Positions 6,361 to 13,423 of a stretch of 13,423 bases of DNA are shown one piece after another. The position numbers and the translations under genes were made by a program. Source of the DNA: Gemmatimonadota bacterium (GTDB taxonomy: Bacteria; Gemmatimonadota; Gemmatimonadetes; Longimicrobiales; Gaopeijiaceae). Below the pieces are notes generated by a model. The model worked only from the letters and a program-made list of their open reading frames with translations. It made no database searches and was not told the origin of the DNA. The stretch is from positions 1 to 13,423 of the forward strand of contig JAPOOQ010000536.1 in NCBI GenBank assembly GCA_026713345.1. Direction: 5' to 3'. Numbering within the stretch: position 1 is the first letter of the stretch; each line of letters begins with the position of its first letter.

Positions 6361-7410
6361 CTACGCGGCCTCCCGGCTGGCACGCACCAGGTTCTCCAGA
6401 ACCGCGGCCGCAGCCCCCGAGTCGATCGCGCGGGCCGCAGCTTGGGCGCCTTCCGCCAGCGACCCCGTCCGGTCGGCAACGTAGTACGCCGCCGCCGCGT
6501 TGATCAGCACGGCCGTGCGCGCCGCCCCCCGCTCCCCCGCCAGCACCGCCCGTACCACTGCCGCGTTCTCCTCCGGCTCCCCGCCGGCCAGCTCATCCGG
6601 GGCGACCTCGTCCAGCCCCAACTCCCCCGGCGTGATCTGCCCGGTCGAGACCACCCCGTCCCTCAGCTCGGCGACGTGGGTCGGCCCGCACGGGCTGAGC
6701 TCGTCCAGGCCCGGCTCGCCGTGCACCACGAGCGCCCGTTCGTGGCCCAGCTCTGCGAGCGCGCGCACCACCAGCTCCAGGAAGGCCGGGTCGGCGACGC
6801 CCACCACCTGGCGCCGCGCCCCGGCGGGGTTGGTGAGCGGCCCCAGCAGGTTCATGATCGTCGTGATCCCCAGGTCCCGGCGCACCGGCACCACGTGGCG
6901 CATCGCGGGGTGCAGCAGCGGCGCGAACATGAATACGATCCCGGCTTCCGCGAGCACCGTGGCCATCGCTGCCGGGGTCAGGTCCACGGCGACCCCCAGC
7001 GCCTCCAGCACGTCTGCGCTGCCGCATTTGGAGGTGAAGGAGCGGTTGCCGTGCTTCGCGACCCGCACGCCGCCCGCCGCCACCACCAGCGCCGCCGCCG
7101 TCGAGATGTTGAAGGTGGACACGCGGCCGCCGCCCGTACCGCAGGTGTCGACGAGCGCCGCCCGGTCCGGCGCCTGCACCGGGATCATCGCGCCGCGCAG
7201 CGCCTCGACGCCGCCGGCGACCTCGGACGGCGCCAGCCCCTTCGTCTGCAGCGCGGCCAGGAGCGCGCCGGTCCTGATGGGGGATGCGTCCCCCGACACG
7301 ATGTGGCCGAAGGCGGCGGCCGCCTCACCGGCCGAGAGGTCCGCGCCGCCCACCACCTTCGCGAGGAGCGGAACCAGGTTGAAGTCGGGGGCGGCGGGGG
7401 TATTGTTCAC
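6361..7410 (-). CDS. trpD: Anthranilate phosphoribosyltransferase
   Basis: TrpD transfers the phosphoribosyl group of PRPP to anthranilate, the step before TrpF. The protein has 349 residues, normal for the stand-alone enzyme; there is no fused TrpG domain. The PRPP-binding motif DTCGTGG is at 88-94, though the following residues read GRV where GDG is usual. KHGNR (119-123), CGSADVLEALG, HPAMR (167-171), GPLTNP (190-195) and DELSPCGPT also match the family. The GTG start at 7410 is supported by AAAGGA upstream. trpD lies on the same strand as trpCFBA but is separated from it by the opposing lexA gene. It diverges from truA. Confidence 0.95.
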   Translation of the reverse strand: MNNTPAAPDFNLVPLLAKVVGGADLSAGEAAAAFGHIVSGDASPIRTGALLAALQTKGLAPSEVAGGVEALRGAMIPVQAPDRAALVDTCGTGGGRVSTFNISTAAALVVAAGGVRVAKHGNRSFTSKCGSADVLEALGVAVDLTPAAMATVLAEAGIVFMFAPLLHPAMRHVVPVRRDLGITTIMNLLGPLTNPAGARRQVVGVADPAFLELVVRALAELGHERALVVHGEPGLDELSPCGPTHVAELRDGVVSTGQITPGELGLDEVAPDELAGGEPEENAAVVRAVLAGERGAARTAVLINAAAAYYVADRTGSLAEGAQAAARAIDSGAAAAVLENLVRASREAA

Positions 7411-7487
7411 ACTTGTTCCTTTGCGGGGGTTTCTTCGTCGGTGGGGGGTGTCGGGCCGGCTCCCGCACGTGTAGCTTGGCGAGAAGA
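7411..7487. promoter_or_regulatory. Divergent trpD/truA intergenic region
   Basis: These 77 bp must hold the promoter for the six-gene plus-strand string and, on the other strand, one for trpD. AAAGGA on the minus strand, 6 bases before the trpD GTG, is its ribosome-binding site. A TAGCTT at 7472-7477 could be a -10 box for truA, but no good -35 is visible and the resulting leader would be only a few bases. The truA start has only a weak GAGAAG in front. Confidence 0.4.
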
Positions 7488-8312
7488 ATGAGCGAAAACG
7501 AGACCCGCTTCAAGCTGACACTCCACTACGACGGCTCTGCCTTCCACGGGTGGCAGGTGCAGCCCGGCCAGCCCACGGTTCAGGGCGCGCTGGAGGCGGT
7601 GATCTCTCGGATCACCGGCGAGCACCGCACCGTGACCGGCGCCGGCCGAACCGACACGGGTGTGCACGCCACCGGGCAGGTGGCAGCCGTCACCGTGCCC
7701 GGAAAGTGGACCTCCCGCACGCTCGTCCGCGCCCTTAACAGCCTGCTTCCGCGTGGCGTCTGGGTGCAGGGCGCCACCCGGACCGACCCCGGCTTTCAAC
7801 CGCGCTTTGACGCGGTCGCGCGCAGCTATTCGTACCGGGTGGGAACGGTCCCCGAGGCCGCGTCCCCCTTCCACCGGCGGTGGTGCTGGCCGCTCGGCCG
7901 CGCGCTGGATCTGGAAGCCGCCTCGCGCACCGCCGAGTCGATCCGCGGCGAGCACGAGTTCCACGCCTTCGCGAAGGCCGGGCAGTCCCACAGGGGGCAC
8001 CGCTGCCGGGTCACCAAGGCGCGATGGCAGCCCTGGGGGGAGCTCGGGGCGGTCTTCGAGATCACCGCGAACCGCTTTTTGCACCGGATGGTGCGATATT
8101 TGGTGGGCACGATGGTCGACATCGCACTGGGCCGCCGCAAGGAGGAGGACATGGTTCTGCTACTGGGGGACTCCGAACCGCTACCGGGGGACTCCGCGCT
8201 GACGACCTCGCCGCCCGCACCGCCGGAAGGGCTCTTTCTGACCGGTGTGGAATATCCCGCCACCGCTCGTGGCGACTCAGTTGTAAACCAAACCTTACAT
8301 TATGTAATATGA
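7488..8312 (+). CDS. truA: tRNA pseudouridine(38-40) synthase
   Basis: TruA converts uridines 38-40 in the anticodon stem of many tRNAs to pseudouridine. The 274-residue protein has the catalytic aspartate D56 in GAGRTDTGVHA. Other family motifs are LHYDGSAFHGWQ near the start, FDAVARSYSYRV, HAFAKAGQSHRGHRCRV and ANRFLHRMVRYLVGTMVDIALGR. A slightly extended loop rich in G, P and S (about 230-250, EPLPGDSALTTSPPAPPEG) lies before the final strand. The ATG at 7488 was chosen because homology begins a few residues later. The stop overlaps the htrA ATG by 4 bp, so the two genes look translationally coupled. It is the first gene of the plus-strand string. Confidence 0.95.
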   Translation: MSENETRFKLTLHYDGSAFHGWQVQPGQPTVQGALEAVISRITGEHRTVTGAGRTDTGVHATGQVAAVTVPGKWTSRTLVRALNSLLPRGVWVQGATRTDPGFQPRFDAVARSYSYRVGTVPEAASPFHRRWCWPLGRALDLEAASRTAESIRGEHEFHAFAKAGQSHRGHRCRVTKARWQPWGELGAVFEITANRFLHRMVRYLVGTMVDIALGRRKEEDMVLLLGDSEPLPGDSALTTSPPAPPEGLFLTGVEYPATARGDSVVNQTLHYVI

Positions 8313-8323
8313 ACCTTACATTA
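8291..8323 (+). repeat. AT-rich 12-bp direct repeat with palindrome at truA/htrA junction
   Basis: AACCTTACATTA occurs at 8291-8302 and again at 8312-8323, a 21-bp period. Between and within these copies lies a perfect palindrome, TTACAT-T-ATGTAA (8295-8307). The patch is strikingly AT-rich for this window and sits on the stop of truA and the start codon of htrA (8309). It could be an operator, a translational control hairpin or a simple local duplication; the sequence alone does not decide. Confidence 0.6.
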
Positions 8324-9796
8324 CGCATCGTTTCGGCCGCGATTTGCTTGACTGTGGCCGCCTGCGGGCAGACGCAGGGCACGGAGAGCCGGCTGGCCGG
8401 CGGGGAGAGCGCAGACTACGCCGACGACCGCCGGGTTGGCGGGGAAAGCGGAGACTACGCCGACGACCGCCGGGTTGGCGCGGGCGAAGAGTCCCCGCTG
8501 GCCGACCCGGGCGTTCTCCAGGAAACCGTATCCGCCAGCCGCACCACCGCGATCGTGCGGGCGGCGCGGAACGTCGCGCCAGCGGTGGTCACCATCTCGG
8601 TGCGGCGACGCGAGCAGGTCAGGCGGCGCACCTTCTTCGACGACTATCTCGTCCCGCGCGAGACCCAGAGCCTCGGTTCCGGCTTCATCATCGACCGGCG
8701 CGGGGCGGTGCTCACCAACCACCACGTCGTCGACGGGGCCATCGAGATCCTGGTGACGCTTCCCGACGCTCGCGACTTCAATGCAAGGCTGGTCGGCTCC
8801 GACCCCCGCAACGACATCGCCGTGCTCGCCCTGGAGGACGCATCCAACCTTCCCGCCGCGCCGCTCGGCACGTCATCGGACCTGATGATCGGGGAGTGGA
8901 CCGTCGCGATCGGGAATCCCTTCGGCGGCCTCCTTTCGAGTCCGGAGCCCTCGGTCACAGCAGGCGTGGTCAGCGCGCTGGACCGCCACATCGTCCCCAA
9001 CGGGTACGACGAGGAGTTCCACCTAGGGATGATTCAGACCGACGCCGCGATCAACCCGGGCAACTCGGGTGGTCCACTGGTCAATGCTCTCGGGGAAGTG
9101 ATCGGGATCAACTCCTCGATCCTGTCGCGCTCGGGCGGAAGCGAGGGACTCGGCTTCGCCATCCCGATCGACCGCGCACTCAGGATCGCGGCCGACCTGC
9201 TGGAATACGGAGAGGTCCGGCGCGCATGGCTGGGGCTGGAGGTGAATGCCGTGGAGGCAGACGACTTCGGGCGCTCTCGGGGCGTGCGCATCGTGCGGGT
9301 TGTGCCCGGGTCGCCGGCAGCGGCCGCCGGCATCCAGGCCGGGGCGCGCCTGGTCCGTGCCGGGGACACCCGCATGGCCACGCCGCTCGACTTCGAGGCG
9401 GTCAAGCTCGAGTTGCACGCGGGCGACCGGATCGAGCTCGAGGTGGAAGGAAGGGCTCCGGTGCTCCTCGAGACCGCGCCCCTGCCGTCCGTCGCCGCCG
9501 AGCCCGTGGAACTGCTCCGCGACCTGGAGGTCGTCAACGTAACGCCGGCGATCCAGTCCGAACGCAGGCTCGCATCGTCCGAGGGCGCACTCGTGGTCAG
9601 GATCTCCCCGGTCCTGTCGCAGCGCATCGGGCTTGTCGAAGGGGACGTTGTCCTGGGCCTCAACAACACGAGGCTCCGAACCGCGCAGGAGGTGGCCGAC
9701 GCGCTGCGGAGAACCCAGCAGAGCCGAAGTCGCTTCACACTCGTCTTCGAGCGCGACGGCCGAATGGTGAGGACGGGCTTCCTTCAATGGAGCTAA
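8309..9796 (+). CDS. HtrA/DegP-type serine protease, lipoprotein
   Basis: This 495-residue protein is an envelope serine protease of the S1C (HtrA/Deg) family. Residues 1-19 form a lipoprotein signal with lipobox VAAC (acylated C19), so the enzyme should be membrane-tethered facing the periplasm. Residues about 20-75 are a linker with a 13-residue tandem repeat. The protease domain (about 78-300) has the complete triad: H139 in LTNHHVV, D169 in DPRNDIAVL and S253 in NPGNSGGPL. Two C-terminal PDZ domains follow, about 305-390 and 398-495. The ATG at 8309 overlaps the truA stop (ATGA). No Shine-Dalgarno sequence precedes it, so it probably depends on ribosomes finishing truA. The gene overlaps purB by 10 bp. 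It may handle misfolded envelope proteins; its specific substrate is unknown. Confidence 0.93.
   Translation: MNLTLRIVSAAICLTVAACGQTQGTESRLAGGESADYADDRRVGGESGDYADDRRVGAGEESPLADPGVLQETVSASRTTAIVRAARNVAPAVVTISVRRREQVRRRTFFDDYLVPRETQSLGSGFIIDRRGAVLTNHHVVDGAIEILVTLPDARDFNARLVGSDPRNDIAVLALEDASNLPAAPLGTSSDLMIGEWTVAIGNPFGGLLSSPEPSVTAGVVSALDRHIVPNGYDEEFHLGMIQTDAAINPGNSGGPLVNALGEVIGINSSILSRSGGSEGLGFAIPIDRALRIAADLLEYGEVRRAWLGLEVNAVEADDFGRSRGVRIVRVVPGSPAAAAGIQAGARLVRAGDTRMATPLDFEAVKLELHAGDRIELEVEGRAPVLLETAPLPSVAAEPVELLRDLEVVNVTPAIQSERRLASSEGALVVRISPVLSQRIGLVEGDVVLGLNNTRLRTAQEVADALRRTQQSRSRFTLVFERDGRMVRTGFLQWS
8399..8476 (+). repeat. 39-bp tandem duplication within htrA linker
   Basis: Two adjacent 39-bp units (8399-8437 and 8438-8476) differ at only two positions. 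They encode GGESxDYADDRRV twice in the acidic linker after the lipoprotein signal. The near-identity points to a recent in-frame duplication, which could vary in copy number between strains. Confidence 0.92.
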
Positions 9797-11226
9797 CGCC
9801 GCCCAAACGTTACGCGCACCCGCTCTCGGCGCGGTACGTCTCCACGGAGATGGAGCGCATCTTCGCCCCGGCCTTCCGCTTCGGCACCTGGCGGCGACTG
9901 TGGCTCGCGCTCGCCGAGGCGCAGCGCGATCTCGGGCTCGACGTCCCGGCCGACGCGATCCGCCAGATGCGCGACCACCTCGACGACATCGACCTCGAGG
10001 CCGCCGCGCGCTACGAACGTCGCTTCCGGCACGACGTCATGGCGCACATCCACCTCTTCGGCGACGCGGCCCCCGCGGCGCGCGGCATCCTGCACCTCGG
10101 CGCCACCAGCGCCTTCGTCGGCGACAACACCGACCTCATCCAGCACCGCGAGGCGATGATGCTGGTGCGGGGCCGGGTCGTGGGCACCGTCCGCGCCCTC
10201 GCGCGCTTCGCCCGGCAACACCGCGCCCGCCCCACCCTCGCGTACACGCACTTCCAGCCGGCCCAGCCCACCACCGTCGGGAAGCGGGCCACCCTCTGGA
10301 TCCAGGACTTCCTCCTCGACCTGGAGGAGATCGAGCACCGGCTGGCGGCGCTCCGGCTGCGCGGCGTGCGCGGTACGACCGGCACCCAGGCCTCGTTCCT
10401 GCAACTCTTCGGCGGCGACCACGGCAAGGTCGACGCGCTGGAAGAGGCCATCTGCCGCTGCCTCGGCTTCGACGGCGCGTACCCCGTCACCGGCCAGACC
10501 TACCCGCGCAAGGTGGACCAGGCGCTCCTCGCCACGCTGGCCGGGGTGGCGGCCTCGGCGTCCAAAATGGCGCACGACATCCGCCTCCTCTCCCACCTGC
10601 GCGAGGTCGAGGAGCCCTTCGAGAAGGAGCAGGTCGGCTCGTCGGCAATGCCGTACAAGCGCAATCCCATGCGATCGGAGCGGATCTGCGCGGTGGCGCG
10701 CCACGTGATCGCGCTCGCGGCCGATCCCGCGCACACGGCCGCAACGCAGTGGCTGGAACGCACGCTGGACGACTCCGCCAACAAGCGGCTCGCCATCCCC
10801 GACGCCTACATGGCCACCGACGCGCTCCTGGTCCTCGCCGGCAACGTGGCGTCCGGGCTGCGCGTGAACGCGGGCGTGGTGGCGGCCAACCTTGCCGTGC
10901 ACCTGCCCTTCATGGTTATGGAGGGGGTGATGATGGACGCCGCCGCCGCGGGCACGGACCGCCAGGAGGCGCACGAGCGGATCCGCCGCCACACCCTGGA
11001 GGCCGCCCGCCGCATGATCGAGGGGGCCGAAGGCGACCTCTTCGAGCGCATCGCGGCCGACGACACCCTGGGGGTGAGCGCGAGCGAGCTGGAGGAGATG
11101 GCCCGCCCCGAGAAGTTGGTGGGGAGGGCGCCGGAACAGGTGGACGACTTCCTGGACGCGCACGTGGCGCCGGTCCTCGAGCGCTACCGGGACGCCGCGC
11201 CGCAGGCCGCCGAGGTGCGGGTGTGA
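9787..11226 (+). CDS. purB: Adenylosuccinate lyase, eukaryote-like type
   Basis: PurB splits fumarate from SAICAR and from adenylosuccinate, acting twice in purine synthesis. The protein has 479 residues. The fumarase-superfamily signature GSSAMPYKRNP (284-294) carries the catalytic serine loop, and H155 in YTHFQPAQ is a likely catalytic histidine. The stretches GTTGTQASFLQLF, EEPFEKEQVGSSAMPYKRNP and ERTLDDSAN match animal ADSL, as far as I can recall it, more closely than the shorter E. coli or B. subtilis enzymes. The ATG at 9787 lies inside the end of htrA (10-bp overlap); homology starts shortly after it. The stop overlaps the purC start. A mirror-strand open frame across this gene is a GC-rich shadow. 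Confidence 0.96.
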   Translation: MELTPPKRYAHPLSARYVSTEMERIFAPAFRFGTWRRLWLALAEAQRDLGLDVPADAIRQMRDHLDDIDLEAAARYERRFRHDVMAHIHLFGDAAPAARGILHLGATSAFVGDNTDLIQHREAMMLVRGRVVGTVRALARFARQHRARPTLAYTHFQPAQPTTVGKRATLWIQDFLLDLEEIEHRLAALRLRGVRGTTGTQASFLQLFGGDHGKVDALEEAICRCLGFDGAYPVTGQTYPRKVDQALLATLAGVAASASKMAHDIRLLSHLREVEEPFEKEQVGSSAMPYKRNPMRSERICAVARHVIALAADPAHTAATQWLERTLDDSANKRLAIPDAYMATDALLVLAGNVASGLRVNAGVVAANLAVHLPFMVMEGVMMDAAAAGTDRQEAHERIRRHTLEAARRMIEGAEGDLFERIAADDTLGVSASELEEMARPEKLVGRAPEQVDDFLDAHVAPVLERYRDAAPQAAEVRV

Positions 11227-12140
11227 TCTCTCTCCCACTCCTCTTTCGCGGCAAGGTTCGCGATGTCTACGAGGTGCCGGGGGATCGGCTCCTGCTCGTG
11301 GCCAGCGACCGTGTGAGCGCCTTCGACGTGGTCATGGCGGAGCCGGTGCCCGCGAAAGGCCGCGTCCTGACGCAGATCACCGCCTGGTGGCTGGGCACGC
11401 ACCTCGACGGCGTCCCCCACCACGTGATTTCGCTGCGGCCCGGCGAGATCGCGGAGGCCGTGCCCGCGCTGGCCGGGTCCGAGTCCGGGTGGGCGGGCCG
11501 CTCGACCCTCGTGCGCCGCACGCGGCCGCTCCCCGTCGAGTGCGTCGTGCGGGGCTACCTCTCCGGTTCGGCCTGGAAGGAATACCGCGAATCGGGGACG
11601 CTCGCCGGGGAGCCGCTGCCCACCGGGCTGGCCGAGAGCGACCCGCTCGTCCCCGCCATCTTCTCGCCGGCGACGAAGGCGACCGAGGGCCACGACGAGA
11701 ACATCACCTTCGAGCAGATGGCGGGGATCGTGGGCGCGGACCTCGCTGCCGAACTGCGCCGCCGGTCGCTCGACATCTACGAACGGGGGCGCGCGGCCGC
11801 CGCGGAGTGCGGGATCATCCTGGCCGACACCAAGTTCGAGTTCGGGATCGCCCCGGACGGGCGGCTCATCATCATCGACGAGGTGCTGACTCCCGATTCG
11901 TCGCGCTTCTGGCCGCGCGAGCACTACCGGCGGGGCCGGCCGCAGCCGTCGCTCGACAAGCAGCCGCTGCGCGACCACCTGGACGGCCTGGCGGACTGGA
12001 ACAAGCAGTACCCGCCGCCGCCGCTCCCGCAGCGGGTGATCGCGGCCGCGGCGGAGCGGTATCGCGAGGTTTTCCGGCGGCTGACAGGGACGGAGCTGGA
12101 GGAGTACGAGGCGCCGCGGTTCGGCGGATCGGGCCGGTGA
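11223..12140 (+). CDS. purC: SAICAR synthetase
   Basis: PurC joins aspartate to CAIR with ATP, making SAICAR, which is the substrate of PurB encoded just upstream. The 305-residue protein starts almost directly with the ATP-grasp-like motif FRGKVRDVYEV. It continues with ASDRVSAFDVV, PVECVVRGYLSGS, EGHDENITFEQM (155-166), ILADTKFEFG and IIIDEVLTPDSSRFWP. The length fits the longer bacterial/yeast form rather than the roughly 240-residue E. coli type. The GTG at 11223 overlaps the purB stop by 4 bp (GTGA). The N-terminus is a few residues shorter than usual, but no better start is visible upstream. The stop overlaps psd in the same manner. Confidence 0.95.
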   Translation: MISLPLLFRGKVRDVYEVPGDRLLLVASDRVSAFDVVMAEPVPAKGRVLTQITAWWLGTHLDGVPHHVISLRPGEIAEAVPALAGSESGWAGRSTLVRRTRPLPVECVVRGYLSGSAWKEYRESGTLAGEPLPTGLAESDPLVPAIFSPATKATEGHDENITFEQMAGIVGADLAAELRRRSLDIYERGRAAAAECGIILADTKFEFGIAPDGRLIIIDEVLTPDSSRFWPREHYRRGRPQPSLDKQPLRDHLDGLADWNKQYPPPPLPQRVIAAAAERYREVFRRLTGTELEEYEAPRFGGSGR

Positions 12141-12820
12141 GGGTGCCGCTCGCGAGGGAGGGGCTGCCGTTCGTGGCCGTCTGCGCGGTGCTGGTGGCCG
12201 CGGCGCTCCTGTGGGCGCGGGACGGGGGGTGGGGGGTGCGCTCGCTCGCGCCGGCCGGGTTCGCGGTGCTGGCGTTGTTCGTGGCGTGGTTCTTCCGCGA
12301 CCCCGAGAGGCGGATTCCGGGGGGCGCGGACGTGGTGGTTGCGCCGGCGGACGGGAAGGTGATGAGCGTGGAGGCGGTCGACGGCGAGGACTTCATGGCC
12401 GGGACGGCGACCCGCGTGACGATCTTCCTCAGCATCTTCAATGTGCATGTGCAGCGCGCGCCGATGGGGGGGCGGGTGCGCCACTACTCGTACCGGGCGG
12501 GCCGGTATCTGGCCGCGTGGAGGCCGGAGGCGAGCAGCGCCAACGAGCGTGCTTCTCTGGGGATCGAGACGGAGGCCGGGCCGGTGCTGGTGCGCCAGAT
12601 TGCGGGACTGGTGGCGCGGCGCATCGTGACCTATCCGCGCGAGGGCGACAGCGTGGGCGCAGGCGACCGGATCGGGCTGATCCGCTTCGGATCGCGGGTG
12701 GACCTTTTCGTGCCGCCGGACTGGGCAGTAGCCGTGCAGCCGGGGGATGTGGTGCGGGGCGGGGAGACGATTGTGGCGCGGGTCGCGGGCACGGCGCCCG
12801 CGGGGGGCCACGAGTCATGA
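12137..12820 (+). CDS. psd: Phosphatidylserine decarboxylase proenzyme (short type)
   Basis: Psd decarboxylates phosphatidylserine to phosphatidylethanolamine at the inner membrane. The 227-residue proenzyme is the short type found in many bacteria. Two hydrophobic helices (about 11-27 and 37-53) form an N-terminal membrane hairpin, followed by FFRDPERRIP. The catalytic region includes PADGKV (D72) and NVHVQRAPMGG (H104). The self-cleavage site is G185-S186 in RFGSRVDLF; S186 would become the pyruvoyl cofactor of the alpha subunit, leaving about 42 residues for that chain. The GTG at 12137 overlaps the purC stop by 4 bp. The next gene makes its substrate, so the pair forms a complete PE branch. 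Confidence 0.94.
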   Translation: MRVPLAREGLPFVAVCAVLVAAALLWARDGGWGVRSLAPAGFAVLALFVAWFFRDPERRIPGGADVVVAPADGKVMSVEAVDGEDFMAGTATRVTIFLSIFNVHVQRAPMGGRVRHYSYRAGRYLAAWRPEASSANERASLGIETEAGPVLVRQIAGLVARRIVTYPREGDSVGAGDRIGLIRFGSRVDLFVPPDWAVAVQPGDVVRGGETIVARVAGTAPAGGHES

Positions 12821-13423
12821 GCCCGCGAGACGCCCGCCGCCGCTGGCGCCCCCTGCGCTCCAACGGGGCACGCCGGGGTAGCGGCCGCGCGCGCTCCGGC
12901 CGCGCACGTCTCCGGCGCGGGGTGATCATCCTGCCGTCGGCCTTCACCATCGGCAATCTCTTCTTCGGCGCCTACGCGATCGTTGCGGCGCTGCGGGGCG
13001 ATTTCGCCTGGGCCGCGTGGTTTCTCGTCTTCGCCGCGACGCTCGACCTCCTCGACGGACGAGTGGCCCGCTTCACCCGCACGGGGTCCGACTTCGGCGC
13101 GGAACTCGACTCGCTCACCGATGCAGTCTCCTTCGGCGTCGCCCCCGCCCTGGTCATGATCCTGCTCTACTTCCAGGCGTCCGACTGGGGCTGGCTGGCC
13201 GCCTTCGCCTACCTCGCCGCGGTGGTGGTCCGACTCGCGCGCTTCAACGTCGAACAGGGCGGCGAGGCGCGGCGCCACTTCCACGGGCTGCCCACCCCCG
13301 CCGCAGGCCTGATCCTGGTCACCCACTACCCCCTCTCGCGGACGCCGTTTTTCCAGGAGAATCTGGCTTCCCTGCCCTGGCCCGAGATCATGGGGATCGT
13401 GATGGGGCTGATTTCGATCCTCA
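12817..13423 (+). CDS. pssA: CDP-diacylglycerol-serine O-phosphatidyltransferase (partial)
   Basis: PssA makes phosphatidylserine from CDP-diacylglycerol and serine, feeding Psd. About 202 residues are visible before the window ends. The CDP-alcohol phosphatidyltransferase motif DGxxARx8GxxxDxxxD is complete: D77, D80-G81, A84-R85, G94, D98 and D102. Several hydrophobic membrane helices flank it, and the hallmarks LPSAFTIGNLFFG and RLARFN are present. The ATG at 12817 overlaps the psd stop (ATGA). The first 35 residues are extremely basic (14 arginines) and longer than is common in this family; an internal GTG at residue 36 is an alternative start. The 3' end lies beyond the window. Confidence 0.93.
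   Translation, partial: MSPRDARRRWRPLRSNGARRGSGRARSGRARLRRGVIILPSAFTIGNLFFGAYAIVAALRGDFAWAAWFLVFAATLDLLDGRVARFTRTGSDFGAELDSLTDAVSFGVAPALVMILLYFQASDWGWLAAFAYLAAVVVRLARFNVEQGGEARRHFHGLPTPAAGLILVTHYPLSRTPFFQENLASLPWPEIMGIVMGLISIL

Noticed and set aside
8281..8310. TTGTAA-N18-TAATAT as a sigma-70 promoter for htrA
   Set aside because: Transcription would begin downstream of the htrA ATG at 8309, and no later start preserves the lipoprotein signal peptide.
9793..11238. Long minus-strand open frame opposite purB
   Set aside because: It is the mirror of a high-GC coding gene. The product is low-complexity and rich in R, G, H and V without domains, while purB on the plus strand has full motif support.
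1..13423. CRISPR array, phage, toxin-antitoxin or defence system
   Set aside because: No regularly spaced repeats, phage structural genes, toxin-like pairs or nuclease/helicase clusters were seen; the plus-strand string and the trp cluster are housekeeping.

Overview
This GC-rich window (about 70% G+C by eye, with many GTG starts and one TTG start) looks like a stretch of a bacterial chromosome carrying mostly biosynthetic housekeeping genes, with one damaged accessory region at the left edge. A lipoprotein-anchored 6-bladed beta-propeller, a eukaryote-like adenylosuccinate lyase, a lipoprotein HtrA and tightly overlapping operons would fit a Gemmatimonadota-like lineage. That assignment is inference from gene style only; nothing in the window proves it.

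Layout. (1) 1-678: remains of an IS3-family insertion sequence. An apparently intact orfA and the start of orfB lie on the minus strand. An inverted copy of the same 5' end sits at the left edge, so the block is flanked by a 57-bp near-perfect inverted repeat. (2) 447-1790, minus: a beta-propeller lipoprotein gene whose 3' end runs into the IS. (3) 1848-2183: about 340 bp with no gene. (4) 2184-5675, minus: trpC-trpF-trpB-trpA, each gene overlapping the next by 4 bp. (5) 5748-6350, plus: lexA, which lies in the opposite direction between trpC and trpD. (6) 6361-7410, minus: trpD. (7) 7488-13423, plus: truA, htrA (lipoprotein), purB, purC, psd and pssA (cut by the window edge), each overlapping the next.

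How the genes work together. The trp genes encode the steps from anthranilate to tryptophan (TrpD, TrpF, TrpC, TrpA/TrpB); trpE and trpG are not in the window. lexA encodes the self-cleaving SOS repressor. It shares a 72-bp control region with trpC, and a set of four phased TTCGG repeats there is the best candidate for its operator. The plus-strand string mixes tRNA pseudouridylation (TruA), envelope proteolysis (HtrA), two late purine steps (PurC then PurB in pathway order) and the two steps that make phosphatidylethanolamine from CDP-diacylglycerol (PssA then Psd). All six look like one translationally coupled transcription unit.

I did not find a CRISPR array, tRNA, rRNA, phage module, toxin-antitoxin pair or defence island. 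No clearly new biological system is visible. The most unusual items are the lexA gene lodged antisense inside the trp cluster with its direct-repeat operator candidate, the inverted IS3 structure that rewrites the end of the propeller gene, and a small AT-rich repeat/palindrome exactly at the truA-htrA junction.
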